Source: Clostridiales bacterium
GTDB taxonomy: Bacteria > Bacillota > Clostridia > Peptostreptococcales > Anaerovoracaceae
Length of the DNA stretch: 64,000 nucleotides
Direction of reading: 5' to 3'
Assembly (NCBI GenBank): GCA_009776955.1
Contig: WRMW01000001.1
Coordinates: forward strand, 124,001 to 188,000
Positions 25,806-32,655 of this stretch are shown piece after piece; position 1 is the stretch's first letter; every line of letters starts with the position of its first letter. A program made the position numbers and the translations under genes. The notes below the pieces were generated by a model. That model was not told where the DNA came from, did no database searches, and worked only from the letters and a program-made list of their open reading frames with translations.

Positions 25806-25947
25806 CCATTTTTCTCCTTCCATTCATCTGCTCCTTCCGGCTGATATTCTGAAAACCGGTTTCGAGCATAGCACGTAGCATTCTTCACCGCCAAAAAACT
25901 ACATTTTTTGTCCGCCATTTTCCCACATTTTCTCACCGCCGCTTACA

Positions 25948-26594
25948 GCGAAAAAGGATGGGAAACAGCTAGAGAACAGGGCACATATCTTGGCGAAGAG
26001 ATTGTAGATTCGCAATGCGAGGCCATCGAGGAAGAAACCCCCGCCCTTTCGCTCACCATCGGCGAGACCATCGCATTGGCCGCAGAGGAAACCCTTGGGT
26101 CCGTGAACGCGTCGGGGCAGTCGCTCGGCAAGGCGCTGATGTATGGTGCGGGCCAAGGCGTAATGGGCAACGCCCGGTACTTCTCAAATGCGGCTGCGGC
26201 CGCCGCGCGGGCTGCGCTAAGCGCGATGAAGCGGGAGATGGGCATAAACTCCCCGTCCAAGGAGGGGGCGTATATCGGCGCAAACTTTATCGGCAGCATA
26301 GCGGCGGCGGCACTTGAAGCTACGCCGAACCTTGCGCGCAGCATATCTCTGGCCGGCCACGCCATGACAGACGCGCTTGCAGGCCAGGGTGCTTCGTTCG
26401 GCTTTGACGGCCTTATGCGCGGAGAGGGAGCCGACCCCATACAGGGTTTCATAAGCGACCGTACAGCGGACCGAATAGCGGATCGTATGGCAAAACGGAT
26501 GTCCGGCACCATTACGGATGGATTGTCACGAATAAACGTGATTATGGACAAACATGAATTTGACCGCCTTGTAATAGGGGCGCTAAAGCCATAA
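25948..26594 (+). pseudogene. 3' fragment of a phage tail tape-measure gene
   Basis: The open frame emerges from the IS right end and codes for about 215 residues rich in Ala and amphipathic helices. MKREMGINSPSKEGAYIG is the hallmark 'GINSPSK' segment near the C-terminus of siphophage tape-measure proteins. The usual long N-terminal portion is absent, and the apparent start lies inside the IS. The upstream part was lost together with most of the chaperone gene. Confidence 0.65.
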
Positions 26595-26719
26595 GAGCGA
26601 ACCCATTCAAGCATGAAATCTTGAAGAAACGGGTTTGTTACAAAATGATGTCAAGGGTGGATTTCTGCGAAAATTGTGCTAATATATGTCGTTATTCTAT
26701 GAATAGGAGGAGAATGAAA

Positions 26720-27163
26720 ATGAAAAAGATTATGTTAGTGGTAATGGCGATGGTGTGCGCGCTTGCGTTGGCGGCGTGTTCGAGCGGGTCCCAGTCCGAG
26801 GGGCCGGGCGGCCTGGTCGAGCCAGACAATGAAGGCCGCGAGCTGCAGTTCACGGTGACCCTGCCGGGCAATCCCACGACGGGGTATTCGTGGCAGTACA
26901 CCATGGAGCCGGAAGGGGTCGTAAGGGAGATTGCGAACGATTATGTGCAGGACGAGGCGGACGACGGGATGGCGGGCGTGCCCGGCGTGTTCACGTTCGT
27001 GTTTGAAGGTGTGGCTGAAGGCATGACGCAGCTTGACTTCACCTACGGGCAGCCTTGGGACGGCGGCGAGATGTCGGATGATGTCGCGTCGTACACGCTT
27101 GCCGTGGACAGCGAAATGTACATTTCGGTAGAGGCGTCGTATATGAATATTGCCAGCTCTTAA
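26720..27163 (+). CDS. Secreted lipoprotein, chagasin-like (I42) protease inhibitor
   Basis: 147 residues. Lipoprotein signal MKKIMLVVMAMVCALALAAC with the lipobox cysteine at 20. The mature part carries the chagasin loop NPTTGYSW, a second loop region around AGVPGVFTF and a third, QPWDGGE, in the position of the RPW motif. I42 inhibitors block papain-type cysteine proteases. AGGAGG lies nine bases before ATG 26720. It is monocistronic, between the phage remnant and HU. Confidence 0.8.
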   Translation: MKKIMLVVMAMVCALALAACSSGSQSEGPGGLVEPDNEGRELQFTVTLPGNPTTGYSWQYTMEPEGVVREIANDYVQDEADDGMAGVPGVFTFVFEGVAEGMTQLDFTYGQPWDGGEMSDDVASYTLAVDSEMYISVEASYMNIASS

Positions 27164-27234
27164 TTTGCCTGTAATAGCAGGAAGTGGAAGCGGAAATTTT
27201 TTCGGAAAAAGTCGCGAAATTTAGCCGTTTTCGC

Positions 27235-27263
27235 TTGACATCGGGCTATGAGTCTGGGACAAT
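27235..27263 (+). promoter_or_regulatory. Promoter of the HU gene
   Basis: Consensus TTGACA (27235-27240) is followed after 17 bp by GACAAT (27258-27263), about 60 bp before the HU start. The near-consensus sequence fits the strong expression expected for HU. Confidence 0.8.
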
Positions 27264-27322
27264 ACGAATGCAATAATTTGTAGCCAGAAGGCTTATATGG
27301 ATAACCAAAGGAGGGTTTTCAA

Positions 27323-27601
27323 GTGAACAAACAGGAATTGATTGCGGAAGTAGCGGCTAAGGCAAGCTTAACGAAAAAGGATGCCGAGAATGCGGTGAAC
27401 GGTACGATCGGCGCCATCGAGGCGGCGCTCGTCAAAGGGGAGAAGGTACAGCTGATCGGTTTTGGCACGTTCGAAACGCGCCAGCGTAAAGCACGCAAGG
27501 GCCGCAATCCGCGTAAGCCGGACGAAGTGATGGATATCCCAGCTTCGACGGCGCCTGTGTTCAAAGCCGGCAAAGCGCTTAAGGATGCTGTGAACAAATA
27601 G
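27323..27601 (+). CDS. hup: DNA-binding protein HU
   Basis: 92 residues from a GTG start preceded by [19 protein letters not shown], the core [18 protein letters not shown] and the C-terminal [14 protein letters not shown]-like end (here [16 protein letters not shown]) are diagnostic. HU bends DNA and compacts the nucleoid. It has its own strong promoter and terminator. Confidence 0.97.
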   Translation: MNKQELIAEVAAKASLTKKDAENAVNGTIGAIEAALVKGEKVQLIGFGTFETRQRKARKGRNPRKPDEVMDIPASTAPVFKAGKALKDAVNK

Positions 27602-27633
27602 CGCGCCAGTGTGTCGAATCAGAAACATAAGGT

Positions 27634-27667
27634 CGGAGCGGCGTTGGCGCCGCTCCGGTTTTTTTGT
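27634..27667 (+). terminator. Intrinsic terminator of the HU gene
   Basis: CGGAGCGGCG and CGCCGCTCCG form a 10-bp GC-rich stem with a four-base loop, followed by GGTTTTTTTG. Confidence 0.92.
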
Positions 27668-27703
27668 GGCTGATATGGCGCGATAGGGCGTGTGAGGGCG
27701 CAT

Positions 27704-27946
27704 ATGAGGATCGATAAGTTTTTGAAGGTTTCAAGGATAATAAAGCGTCGGACGGTGGCGAAGGATGCGTGCGACCTTGAGCGTGTATTGCTGAACGGGC
27801 GCGTGTGCAAGGCTGGCGCGGATGTGGGCGTGGGGGACGTGATAGAGGTGCATTTCGGACAGAGCGTGTTCAAGGCACGGGTGCGCTCGCTGAAAGAGAG
27901 CGTACGCAAGGAGGACGCGGGGGATATGTACGAGGTTATTGATTAA
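27704..27946 (+). CDS. rqcP: S4-domain RNA-binding protein RqcP
   Basis: 80 residues, almost entirely an S4 domain (MRIDKFLKVSRIIKRRTVAKDACD...GRVCKAGADVGVGDVIEV). RqcP (YabO) works with RqcH in ribosome-associated quality control, adding alanine tails to stalled chains on 50S subunits. The position just after HU is conserved in Firmicutes (hup-yabO). GAGGG lies five bases ahead of ATG 27704. It abuts the convergent folate transporter gene. Confidence 0.9.
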   Translation: MRIDKFLKVSRIIKRRTVAKDACDLERVLLNGRVCKAGADVGVGDVIEVHFGQSVFKARVRSLKESVRKEDAGDMYEVID

Positions 27947-28519
27947 TCAATATAAGTATTTTTCTAGGCGGCGGAGGCGGGTTAGGAGCAGATAGAGGAT
28001 AAGGATGTGCAGGGGGGACTGGACGGCGTTGTTGAAGACGCGCGCCCAGGTGAACACTTCGCCGGCGCTTCTGCCGAACATCAGGACGAGCCAGATCAGG
28101 TTCAGGCCGAGCAGCACTATAAAGAGGTTCAGCGCCCAGGCTATGATGATGCGCGGCAGGGTGATTTGCCGACGGAAGAAGAAGCATGCGAAGATAAAGC
28201 ATGTCACCATCTCGGATATGGCGAAGCCGGGGAAGTACGGCCCGCCGAGGCCGCCGGTGGCTATGAAGCCGAGGGAGTCGCCTGCGAAGCCGAAGGCGAG
28301 GCCTGCTATCGGCCCGTAGAAAGCCGCCGCCAGAGCGTCTGGTATGTAGGCAAAGGTGATAAGCCTGAAACCTGGCGCAAGATATATCGTAAGGAATGGG
28401 AGCCCCAGGATAGTGCGGAGGCCGAGCAGCACGCCCAGCACGGCCAGCGATCTGACCGAAAAGACGTCCGTCGCAAAAAACTCACGCAGGGTCAGCGTGC
28501 CGTCACTTAGTCTTGGCAT
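27947..28519 (-). CDS. folT: Folate-specific ECF transporter S component
   Basis: 190 residues with five to six membrane segments. The FolT-type sequence IYLAPGFRLITFAYIPDALAA and GFAGDSLGFIATGG is clear. S components capture the vitamin and dock on a shared EcfAA'T module, which is not in this window. AAGGAGG precedes the ATG. A tetrahydrofolate riboswitch in the leader (28600-28713) supports folate as the substrate. Confidence 0.9.
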   Translation of the reverse strand: MPRLSDGTLTLREFFATDVFSVRSLAVLGVLLGLRTILGLPFLTIYLAPGFRLITFAYIPDALAAAFYGPIAGLAFGFAGDSLGFIATGGLGGPYFPGFAISEMVTCFIFACFFFRRQITLPRIIIAWALNLFIVLLGLNLIWLVLMFGRSAGEVFTWARVFNNAVQSPLHILILYLLLTRLRRLEKYLY

Positions 28520-28599
28520 AACAAAAACCTCCTTCCGAAGCGCGAAGCAGGTTCACTTGCACTTTCCTCGGAAAAAGGCTCATTCCTATCATCCGTTTT

Positions 28600-28713
28600 G
28601 GCAGTGCGTAGCGAACGCGATGCCGCATCGCGGAGGCCCTGGCAGGCGACCCCTTCGTCTGCGGGCGACATCCCATCCCGCAGCACTTGACGCGCAGCAT
28701 CTACTCTACTGTC
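28600..28713 (-). ncRNA. Tetrahydrofolate (THF) riboswitch upstream of folT
   Basis: Minus strand. The 5' part reads AGAGTAGATGCTGCGCGTCA, matching the THF consensus GUAGAUG..CGCGU.AAGUG. CTGCGGG pairs with CCCGCAG around the conserved ATGGGATGTCG loop. GATGC and CGCG pair with a distal CGCG...GCATC (P2), and flanking CAGT..TA pairs with TA..ACTG (P1). THF riboswitches of this class control folT and folate genes in Clostridia. The region after it is rich in short inverted repeats near the ribosome-binding site, suggesting translational control. Confidence 0.85.
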
Positions 28714-28719
28714 CACACC

Positions 28720-28748
28720 ACAATAACACTTTTACGTTCGTCGCGCAA
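28720..28748 (-). promoter_or_regulatory. Promoter of the THF riboswitch-folT transcript
   Basis: On the minus strand TTGCGC (complement of 28743-28748) and TATTGT (complement of 28720-28725) are separated by 17 bp. Transcription would start about where the riboswitch P1 helix begins. Confidence 0.65.
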
Positions 28749-28797
28749 TCTGTTATTATGGTTATTATAATTGTTATACAATGAAAGGAAAATTGAT

Positions 28798-29286
28798 TTG
28801 GAACCGATAAATGGCGATAAATATTTTGACTTGATGGTGAAGGGGTTTTCCCATCTCGAGCTGAGGGAAACAGAGCAGATGACGATATTCAGGGAGGGGG
28901 TTTTCAAGTTGCGATGGCTTTCGCGCGTGTGGTTCAATTCCTATATCACGTTTGCGGACGAGCTTGACCTTGACGCTTTGAAGAGTTATGAGATGGATTG
29001 CTTCACGCTCGCAAGGCGGACTCGCAACCTTATGGGGGAGCTTTTGGTCTGCAATGCGGTGGTCGTGAGCGGGAGCGTGAGCGAGGATGCCGCGGAGTAT
29101 GCGCGGACACGCCCGACCAAGAGCCCTATGATGAGCAGGTATCCGGTGGTGGTCGATCTAGCGCGCGGCGAAACGCACTACTACACGGGGCCTATATTGT
29201 ATGGGATACTTTATGAAAAATTTGAGCGCGAGTATATCCACGGGCATTTTGCCCTGCCGCTGGAGGCTCTCAAGGGTGGGAGATAA
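28798..29286 (+). CDS. Hypothetical 162-residue protein
   Basis: Starts at TTG 28798, with AAAGGAAA about eight bases upstream. An upstream in-frame TTG (28771) has no ribosome-binding site. No membrane segment or known motif is recognised. The sequence is mixed alpha/beta, with FRWLSRVWFNSYITFADELD-like aromatic-rich stretches and YPVVVDLARGETHYYTGPILYG near the end. It stands alone at the left border of the catabolic island, divergent from folT. Confidence 0.65.
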   Translation: MEPINGDKYFDLMVKGFSHLELRETEQMTIFREGVFKLRWLSRVWFNSYITFADELDLDALKSYEMDCFTLARRTRNLMGELLVCNAVVVSGSVSEDAAEYARTRPTKSPMMSRYPVVVDLARGETHYYTGPILYGILYEKFEREYIHGHFALPLEALKGGR

Positions 29287-29344
29287 TGGAACGAATGCGC
29301 GAAAAGTTATGTAGGATTATTGTCGAATATATGTGGAATATATG

Positions 29345-29373
29345 TTGACTTTGGGAGAGTCGAGGGGTATCAT
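29345..29373 (+). promoter_or_regulatory. Promoter of the first TRAP operon
   Basis: TTGACT (29345-29350), 17 bp, TATCAT (29368-29373), about 50 bp upstream of dctQ. Confidence 0.7.
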
Positions 29374-29424
29374 CTTATGATGTTACACATTGTATTGTAT
29401 GAGCAAAGAAAGGAGTACCGCTAA

Positions 29425-30003
29425 ATGGCAGGAACCATAAAGGGTGTAAAAATGTTTACCAAGGCCTTGATGTATGTCACTTGTGCATCTACCTTGGCGT
29501 TGCTTTGCCTGACTGTGGGGAACGTGATAATGCGCTATGTGTTCCAGACCCCGTTTTCGGGCATCATGGAGTGGAGCCAGATGTTCCTAATCATATCCAT
29601 GACGTGCATGGCGCATGCTTTGGTGGAGGGGCGTTTTGTGGCTGTCGGGGCGTTTATCGACCGCCTTCCCAAGAAGGCTGACTTCGCCGTCGAGATCATA
29701 ATGGGAGCGGTGGCGATAGCGTACTTCACCATCATAGGCGTGCAGCTTCTTCTGCAGATCGCGCCTTCGATTCAGTTCAATGAGCTTTACTTCGTCATAA
29801 ACGTGCCGAGGTGGCCGATGTACTTGGTGCTTGGGATATCGTTCCTTGCCTGCGTGCCGGCTACGGTGGTCTATGTGATCGAGCGCATCAAGAACTACGT
29901 GCCTTTGAGCGAAAGGGGTATTTTGGACGACAATCCTGACCTCGCCATCCTGGCGCTTGTTGAAGGCGACGAAGAAGGCGAAGCGGAAGGAGGTGTGGCA
30001 TAA
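29425..30003 (+). CDS. dctQ: TRAP transporter small permease (DctQ), system 1
   Basis: 192 residues with four membrane segments. NVIMRYVFQTPFSGIMEWSQMFLI is the DctQ signature region. DctQ supports DctM in sodium-driven uptake of organic acids delivered by a periplasmic-type binding protein. AAAGGAG precedes the ATG, and the stop overlaps the dctM start (TAATG). The gene order here is Q-M-P; the binding protein follows after its own promoter. Confidence 0.93.
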   Translation: MAGTIKGVKMFTKALMYVTCASTLALLCLTVGNVIMRYVFQTPFSGIMEWSQMFLIISMTCMAHALVEGRFVAVGAFIDRLPKKADFAVEIIMGAVAIAYFTIIGVQLLLQIAPSIQFNELYFVINVPRWPMYLVLGISFLACVPATVVYVIERIKNYVPLSERGILDDNPDLAILALVEGDEEGEAEGGVA

Positions 30004-31298
30004 TGGCTCCAGAAACAATTGGTTTTATAGCTATCGGCATTTTGGTGTTGCTTATATTGCTGCGCGTATGGATAGGCGTGGCGATGGGCCTTGTGGGGTT
30101 TGTAGGCCTCGTCGTTATGCGCGGCACGGAGCAGGCTCTGCAATGGTCTGGCGATGCCATGTTTTCAAGCATCAATTCCTATACCATGACCGTCGTTCCT
30201 ATGTTTGCGCTGATGGGCATGATTATCTCCGAGTCCAATCTGGGGCGCGACCTTTTCAAGGCGTGCTATGCCCTGATAGGGTGGATAAGGGGCGGCCTTG
30301 CCGCCGCGACCATAGCCACGTCGGGTCTGCTCGGTGCCATATGCGGCTCGCATATGGTAGGCACGGTCATCATGTCCAAGATAGCCCTGCCGGAAATGAA
30401 GCGCTACAAGTATGACGAGTCTTTTGCCGCGGCCACGGTATGCGCCGGCGCGCCGCTTTCAATCATCATACCTCCGTCCCTGCCGCTTATAATGTACGGC
30501 ATACTGACGGAGCAGAGCGTAGGCAAGCTCTTTATGTCGGGCATCATACCGGGCGTCGCTATGATAGCCGTGTTCATAGCCATAGTGGTCATCATGTGTA
30601 CGCGAAAGCCCTCGCTTGGCCCCAAGGCCGATAAGATGACGCCGCGCGAGGTGGGAAAGGCATCGCTCGGCATCATCCCCGTCGTGATACTCTTTGTGGC
30701 GGTGCTAGGCGGCATATACACGGGCGTGTTCACCACGACGGAGTCCGGCGCCATAGGCAGCACGGGCGCCATCATCATCGCATTGGTATACAAGTCCCTT
30801 AACGGCAAGAAGTTCCTGCTTGCGTTGAAGGAGACGGCGATGGTCGTGGGCATGGTGTTCTCGCTGCTTCTCGGAACATACATATTTATCAGGTTCATCA
30901 CATATTCCAAGGTGCCGTTCGCGTTCTCGGATTTCTTGGTCGGGCTGGACGTGCCGCTGCCTGTGATGATGCTGGCGCTGGCGGTGATTTACATAGTGCT
31001 TGGCATGATAATACCCGAAATACCCATGCTGTTGCTTACAGTGCCCATCATCTATCCGGCACTTGTGGCGATAGGTTTCGACTCCATCTGGGTGGGCATA
31101 TACATAGTGCTTATGATGGCTCTGGGGGCGGTCACGCCGCCTATAGGTATGGTCGTGTTCATTGTGTCTGGGATGTCGAAGGTAAGCGCGCCCAAGCTGT
31201 TCAAGGCGGTGGTGCCGTTTATCGTCGGCGACCTTGTAGTGATAGGCCTGCTATGCGCGTTCCCGGCGATGGCGACATATATACCGTCGTTGATGTGA
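30003..31298 (+). CDS. dctM: TRAP transporter large permease (DctM), system 1
   Basis: 431 residues with about 12 hydrophobic segments. Typical DctM runs include MVPMFALMGMI-like VVPMFALMGMIISES, GAICGSHMVGTVIM, IIIPPSLPLIMYGILTE and LMMALGAVTPPIGM. It forms the transport channel with DctQ. Full family length. Confidence 0.95.
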   Translation: MAPETIGFIAIGILVLLILLRVWIGVAMGLVGFVGLVVMRGTEQALQWSGDAMFSSINSYTMTVVPMFALMGMIISESNLGRDLFKACYALIGWIRGGLAAATIATSGLLGAICGSHMVGTVIMSKIALPEMKRYKYDESFAAATVCAGAPLSIIIPPSLPLIMYGILTEQSVGKLFMSGIIPGVAMIAVFIAIVVIMCTRKPSLGPKADKMTPREVGKASLGIIPVVILFVAVLGGIYTGVFTTTESGAIGSTGAIIIALVYKSLNGKKFLLALKETAMVVGMVFSLLLGTYIFIRFITYSKVPFAFSDFLVGLDVPLPVMMLALAVIYIVLGMIIPEIPMLLLTVPIIYPALVAIGFDSIWVGIYIVLMMALGAVTPPIGMVVFIVSGMSKVSAPKLFKAVVPFIVGDLVVIGLLCAFPAMATYIPSLM

Positions 31299-31304
31299 CG
31301 GGTA

Positions 31305-31346
31305 TTGACAATGTTCCGATAAACTAATAGTATATACGATTAGTTT
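31305..31346 (+). promoter_or_regulatory. Internal promoter with inverted repeat before dctP (system 1)
   Basis: TTGACA (31305-31310), 17 bp, TAGTAT (31328-31333). AAACTAAT (31321-31328) and ATTAGTTT (31339-31346) are a perfect 8-bp inverted repeat spanning the -10, a possible operator. A separate promoter would allow the binding protein to be made in excess of the permease. Confidence 0.6.
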
Positions 31347-31398
31347 TGGAAATATAGTAAAAAAACTATAAATGGTAGAACCAAGGAGGAGACAAAAG

Positions 31399-32514
31399 AT
31401 GAAGAAAAAATTAATGTTGGTGCTTGCGGTGGTAGTCGCATTCACAATGGTGTTCGCTGCTTGCGGCAGCCCGGCGCCTGCGCCTGAGCCTGCACCCGCC
31501 CCGGCACCTGCCCCGGCGGCTCCAGCCCCAGAAGATCCGACCGATGACCGCACGTTTGACTGGGACATCAGCGTAACGCTTGGCGAGCCGGTTTCGCCGA
31601 GCTGGGCTAGGCTTTTCGAGCAACTTAGGGACGAGAGCGGCGGCAGGATTAACCCGACCGTGTTCTGGTCAGGTTCGCTTCTGCCCATTCCTGAGATTCC
31701 CAGGGGCATGGCGAGCGGCGCCGCGGCATTCTCGAATCTGCCCACGCCCAACTACCCTGACGCGCTTCCGCTGACCTGCCGCATTATGCAGCTGCCGTTC
31801 CTCGGCCTTGAGGAGCCGCTTGACAGCGCGCAGATTTACATGCAGCTTCTTTCGGAGTTCCCGGAAATGGTGGAGGAGCTTGCGAGCTTCAACATGGTCG
31901 CCATCGGCGCCACCCCGCTGGGTGTGTACGACATGCACTTCACCGACAAGAACCCTGTCCACCTTCCTGAAGACCTCAGAGGCAGGCAGATGGTTCCGTA
32001 CAATGTCGTGTTCCTGCCCCTGCTTGAAGCCAACGGCGTCGGCGTCAACTACATCGCCCCCGGCGAAATCTTTGAGGCGCTCAATAACAACGTCGTTGAT
32101 GGTTACATCAACAACTGGGCGTTCAAGGGCTGGTTCGGCCTTACCGACCTGATCAATCAGAGCGTCGCGTTCGGCCCCTACGGCATGTACACAGAGTTCA
32201 ACGTGCTTGTGGTCAACAAAGATATGTTCGAGGATATGCCCGCAGACCTGCAGCAGCTTGTCAGGGACACGTTCTGGAACAATGGCGGCTACAGGGATAT
32301 GTGGGGCGACACGATGGATATCGTCGTCAACCAGAGAGCCATAGCCGAAGACAAGGGCAACCTTATCACAGTCCTTACCGATGACGAAGTCGCAGTGTGG
32401 AGAGAGGCTCTGCTCCCGCAGCATAGGGTCGTCCTCGACGAGATCAATGCTCAGCGCGGCGACGACGTGGCTGACAGGATATACAACAGGCTGCTTGAGA
32501 TCCTTGGCCGGTAG
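31399..32514 (+). CDS. dctP: TRAP substrate-binding lipoprotein (DctP), system 1
   Basis: 371 residues. Lipoprotein signal ending VFAAC, then an Ala-Pro linker of about 20 residues that tethers the binding domain to the membrane. The DctP fold is recognisable in SGSLLPIPEIPRGMASGAA, ATPLGVYDMHF, LRGRQMVPYN and GYINNWAFKGWFGL. GGAGGAGA lies seven bases ahead of ATG 31399. It is closely similar to the orphan DctP at 53074 (same SGSLLPIPEIPRGMASGA and QHRVVLDEINAQRGD motifs) and quite different from the DctP at 40302. Confidence 0.93.
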   Translation: MKKKLMLVLAVVVAFTMVFAACGSPAPAPEPAPAPAPAPAAPAPEDPTDDRTFDWDISVTLGEPVSPSWARLFEQLRDESGGRINPTVFWSGSLLPIPEIPRGMASGAAAFSNLPTPNYPDALPLTCRIMQLPFLGLEEPLDSAQIYMQLLSEFPEMVEELASFNMVAIGATPLGVYDMHFTDKNPVHLPEDLRGRQMVPYNVVFLPLLEANGVGVNYIAPGEIFEALNNNVVDGYINNWAFKGWFGLTDLINQSVAFGPYGMYTEFNVLVVNKDMFEDMPADLQQLVRDTFWNNGGYRDMWGDTMDIVVNQRAIAEDKGNLITVLTDDEVAVWREALLPQHRVVLDEINAQRGDDVADRIYNRLLEILGR

Positions 32515-32573
32515 GCTTAGGTTCGGGTTCAGAGAGTAAGCTTGCGAGGTATTATGTAAACCATAGACCATAT

Positions 32574-32608
32574 CAGGGGCTGTCTTTTTAGGCAGTCCCT
32601 GAGTTTTA
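32574..32608 (+). terminator. Stem-loop after dctP (system 1)
   Basis: CAGGGGCTGTC (32574-32584) pairs over 11 positions, including two G-U, with GGCAGTCCCTG (32591-32601), followed by AGTTTTAT. It is probably a moderate terminator separating dctP from the hydrolase gene. Confidence 0.65.
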
Positions 32609-32655
32609 TAAGTTATAGTAATCAGAGTTTTTATAAGCAGAATAGGAGGTACTAA

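Larger units (their letters stand above)
23692..25947 (-). mobile_element. IS21-family insertion sequence
   Basis: About 2.26 kb bounded by TGT ends (TGTCAACGCC at the left, TGTAAGCGGC reading in from the right). Each end carries the subterminal repeat AAATGTAGTTTTTTGGCGGT (left at about 23709, right inverted at about 25887), and partial additional copies are present, as usual for IS21. It contains intact istA and istB on the minus strand. Flanks share only GCG, shorter than the usual 4-8 bp target duplication. The two flanks also belong to different phage genes, so a deletion accompanied or followed insertion. Confidence 0.9.

Noticed and set aside
25908-25947. Start codon of the tape-measure fragment inside the IS end
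   Set aside because: The codons lie in the IS terminal repeat; the open frame there is accidental, so the gene is listed as a fragment.
23689-25950. GCG at both IS junctions as a target-site duplication
   Set aside because: Three bases is below the 4-8 bp usual for IS21, and the flanks come from different genes, so chance is likely.
28507-28716. Open frame on the minus strand of about 69 codons upstream of folT
   Set aside because: It coincides with the THF riboswitch and its expression platform; no ribosome-binding site or protein-like pattern.
31471-31530. GC-rich tandem pattern in dctP as a regulatory or CRISPR-like repeat
   Set aside because: It only encodes the Ala-Pro linker with varied codons; no spacers and no CRISPR array were seen anywhere in the window.
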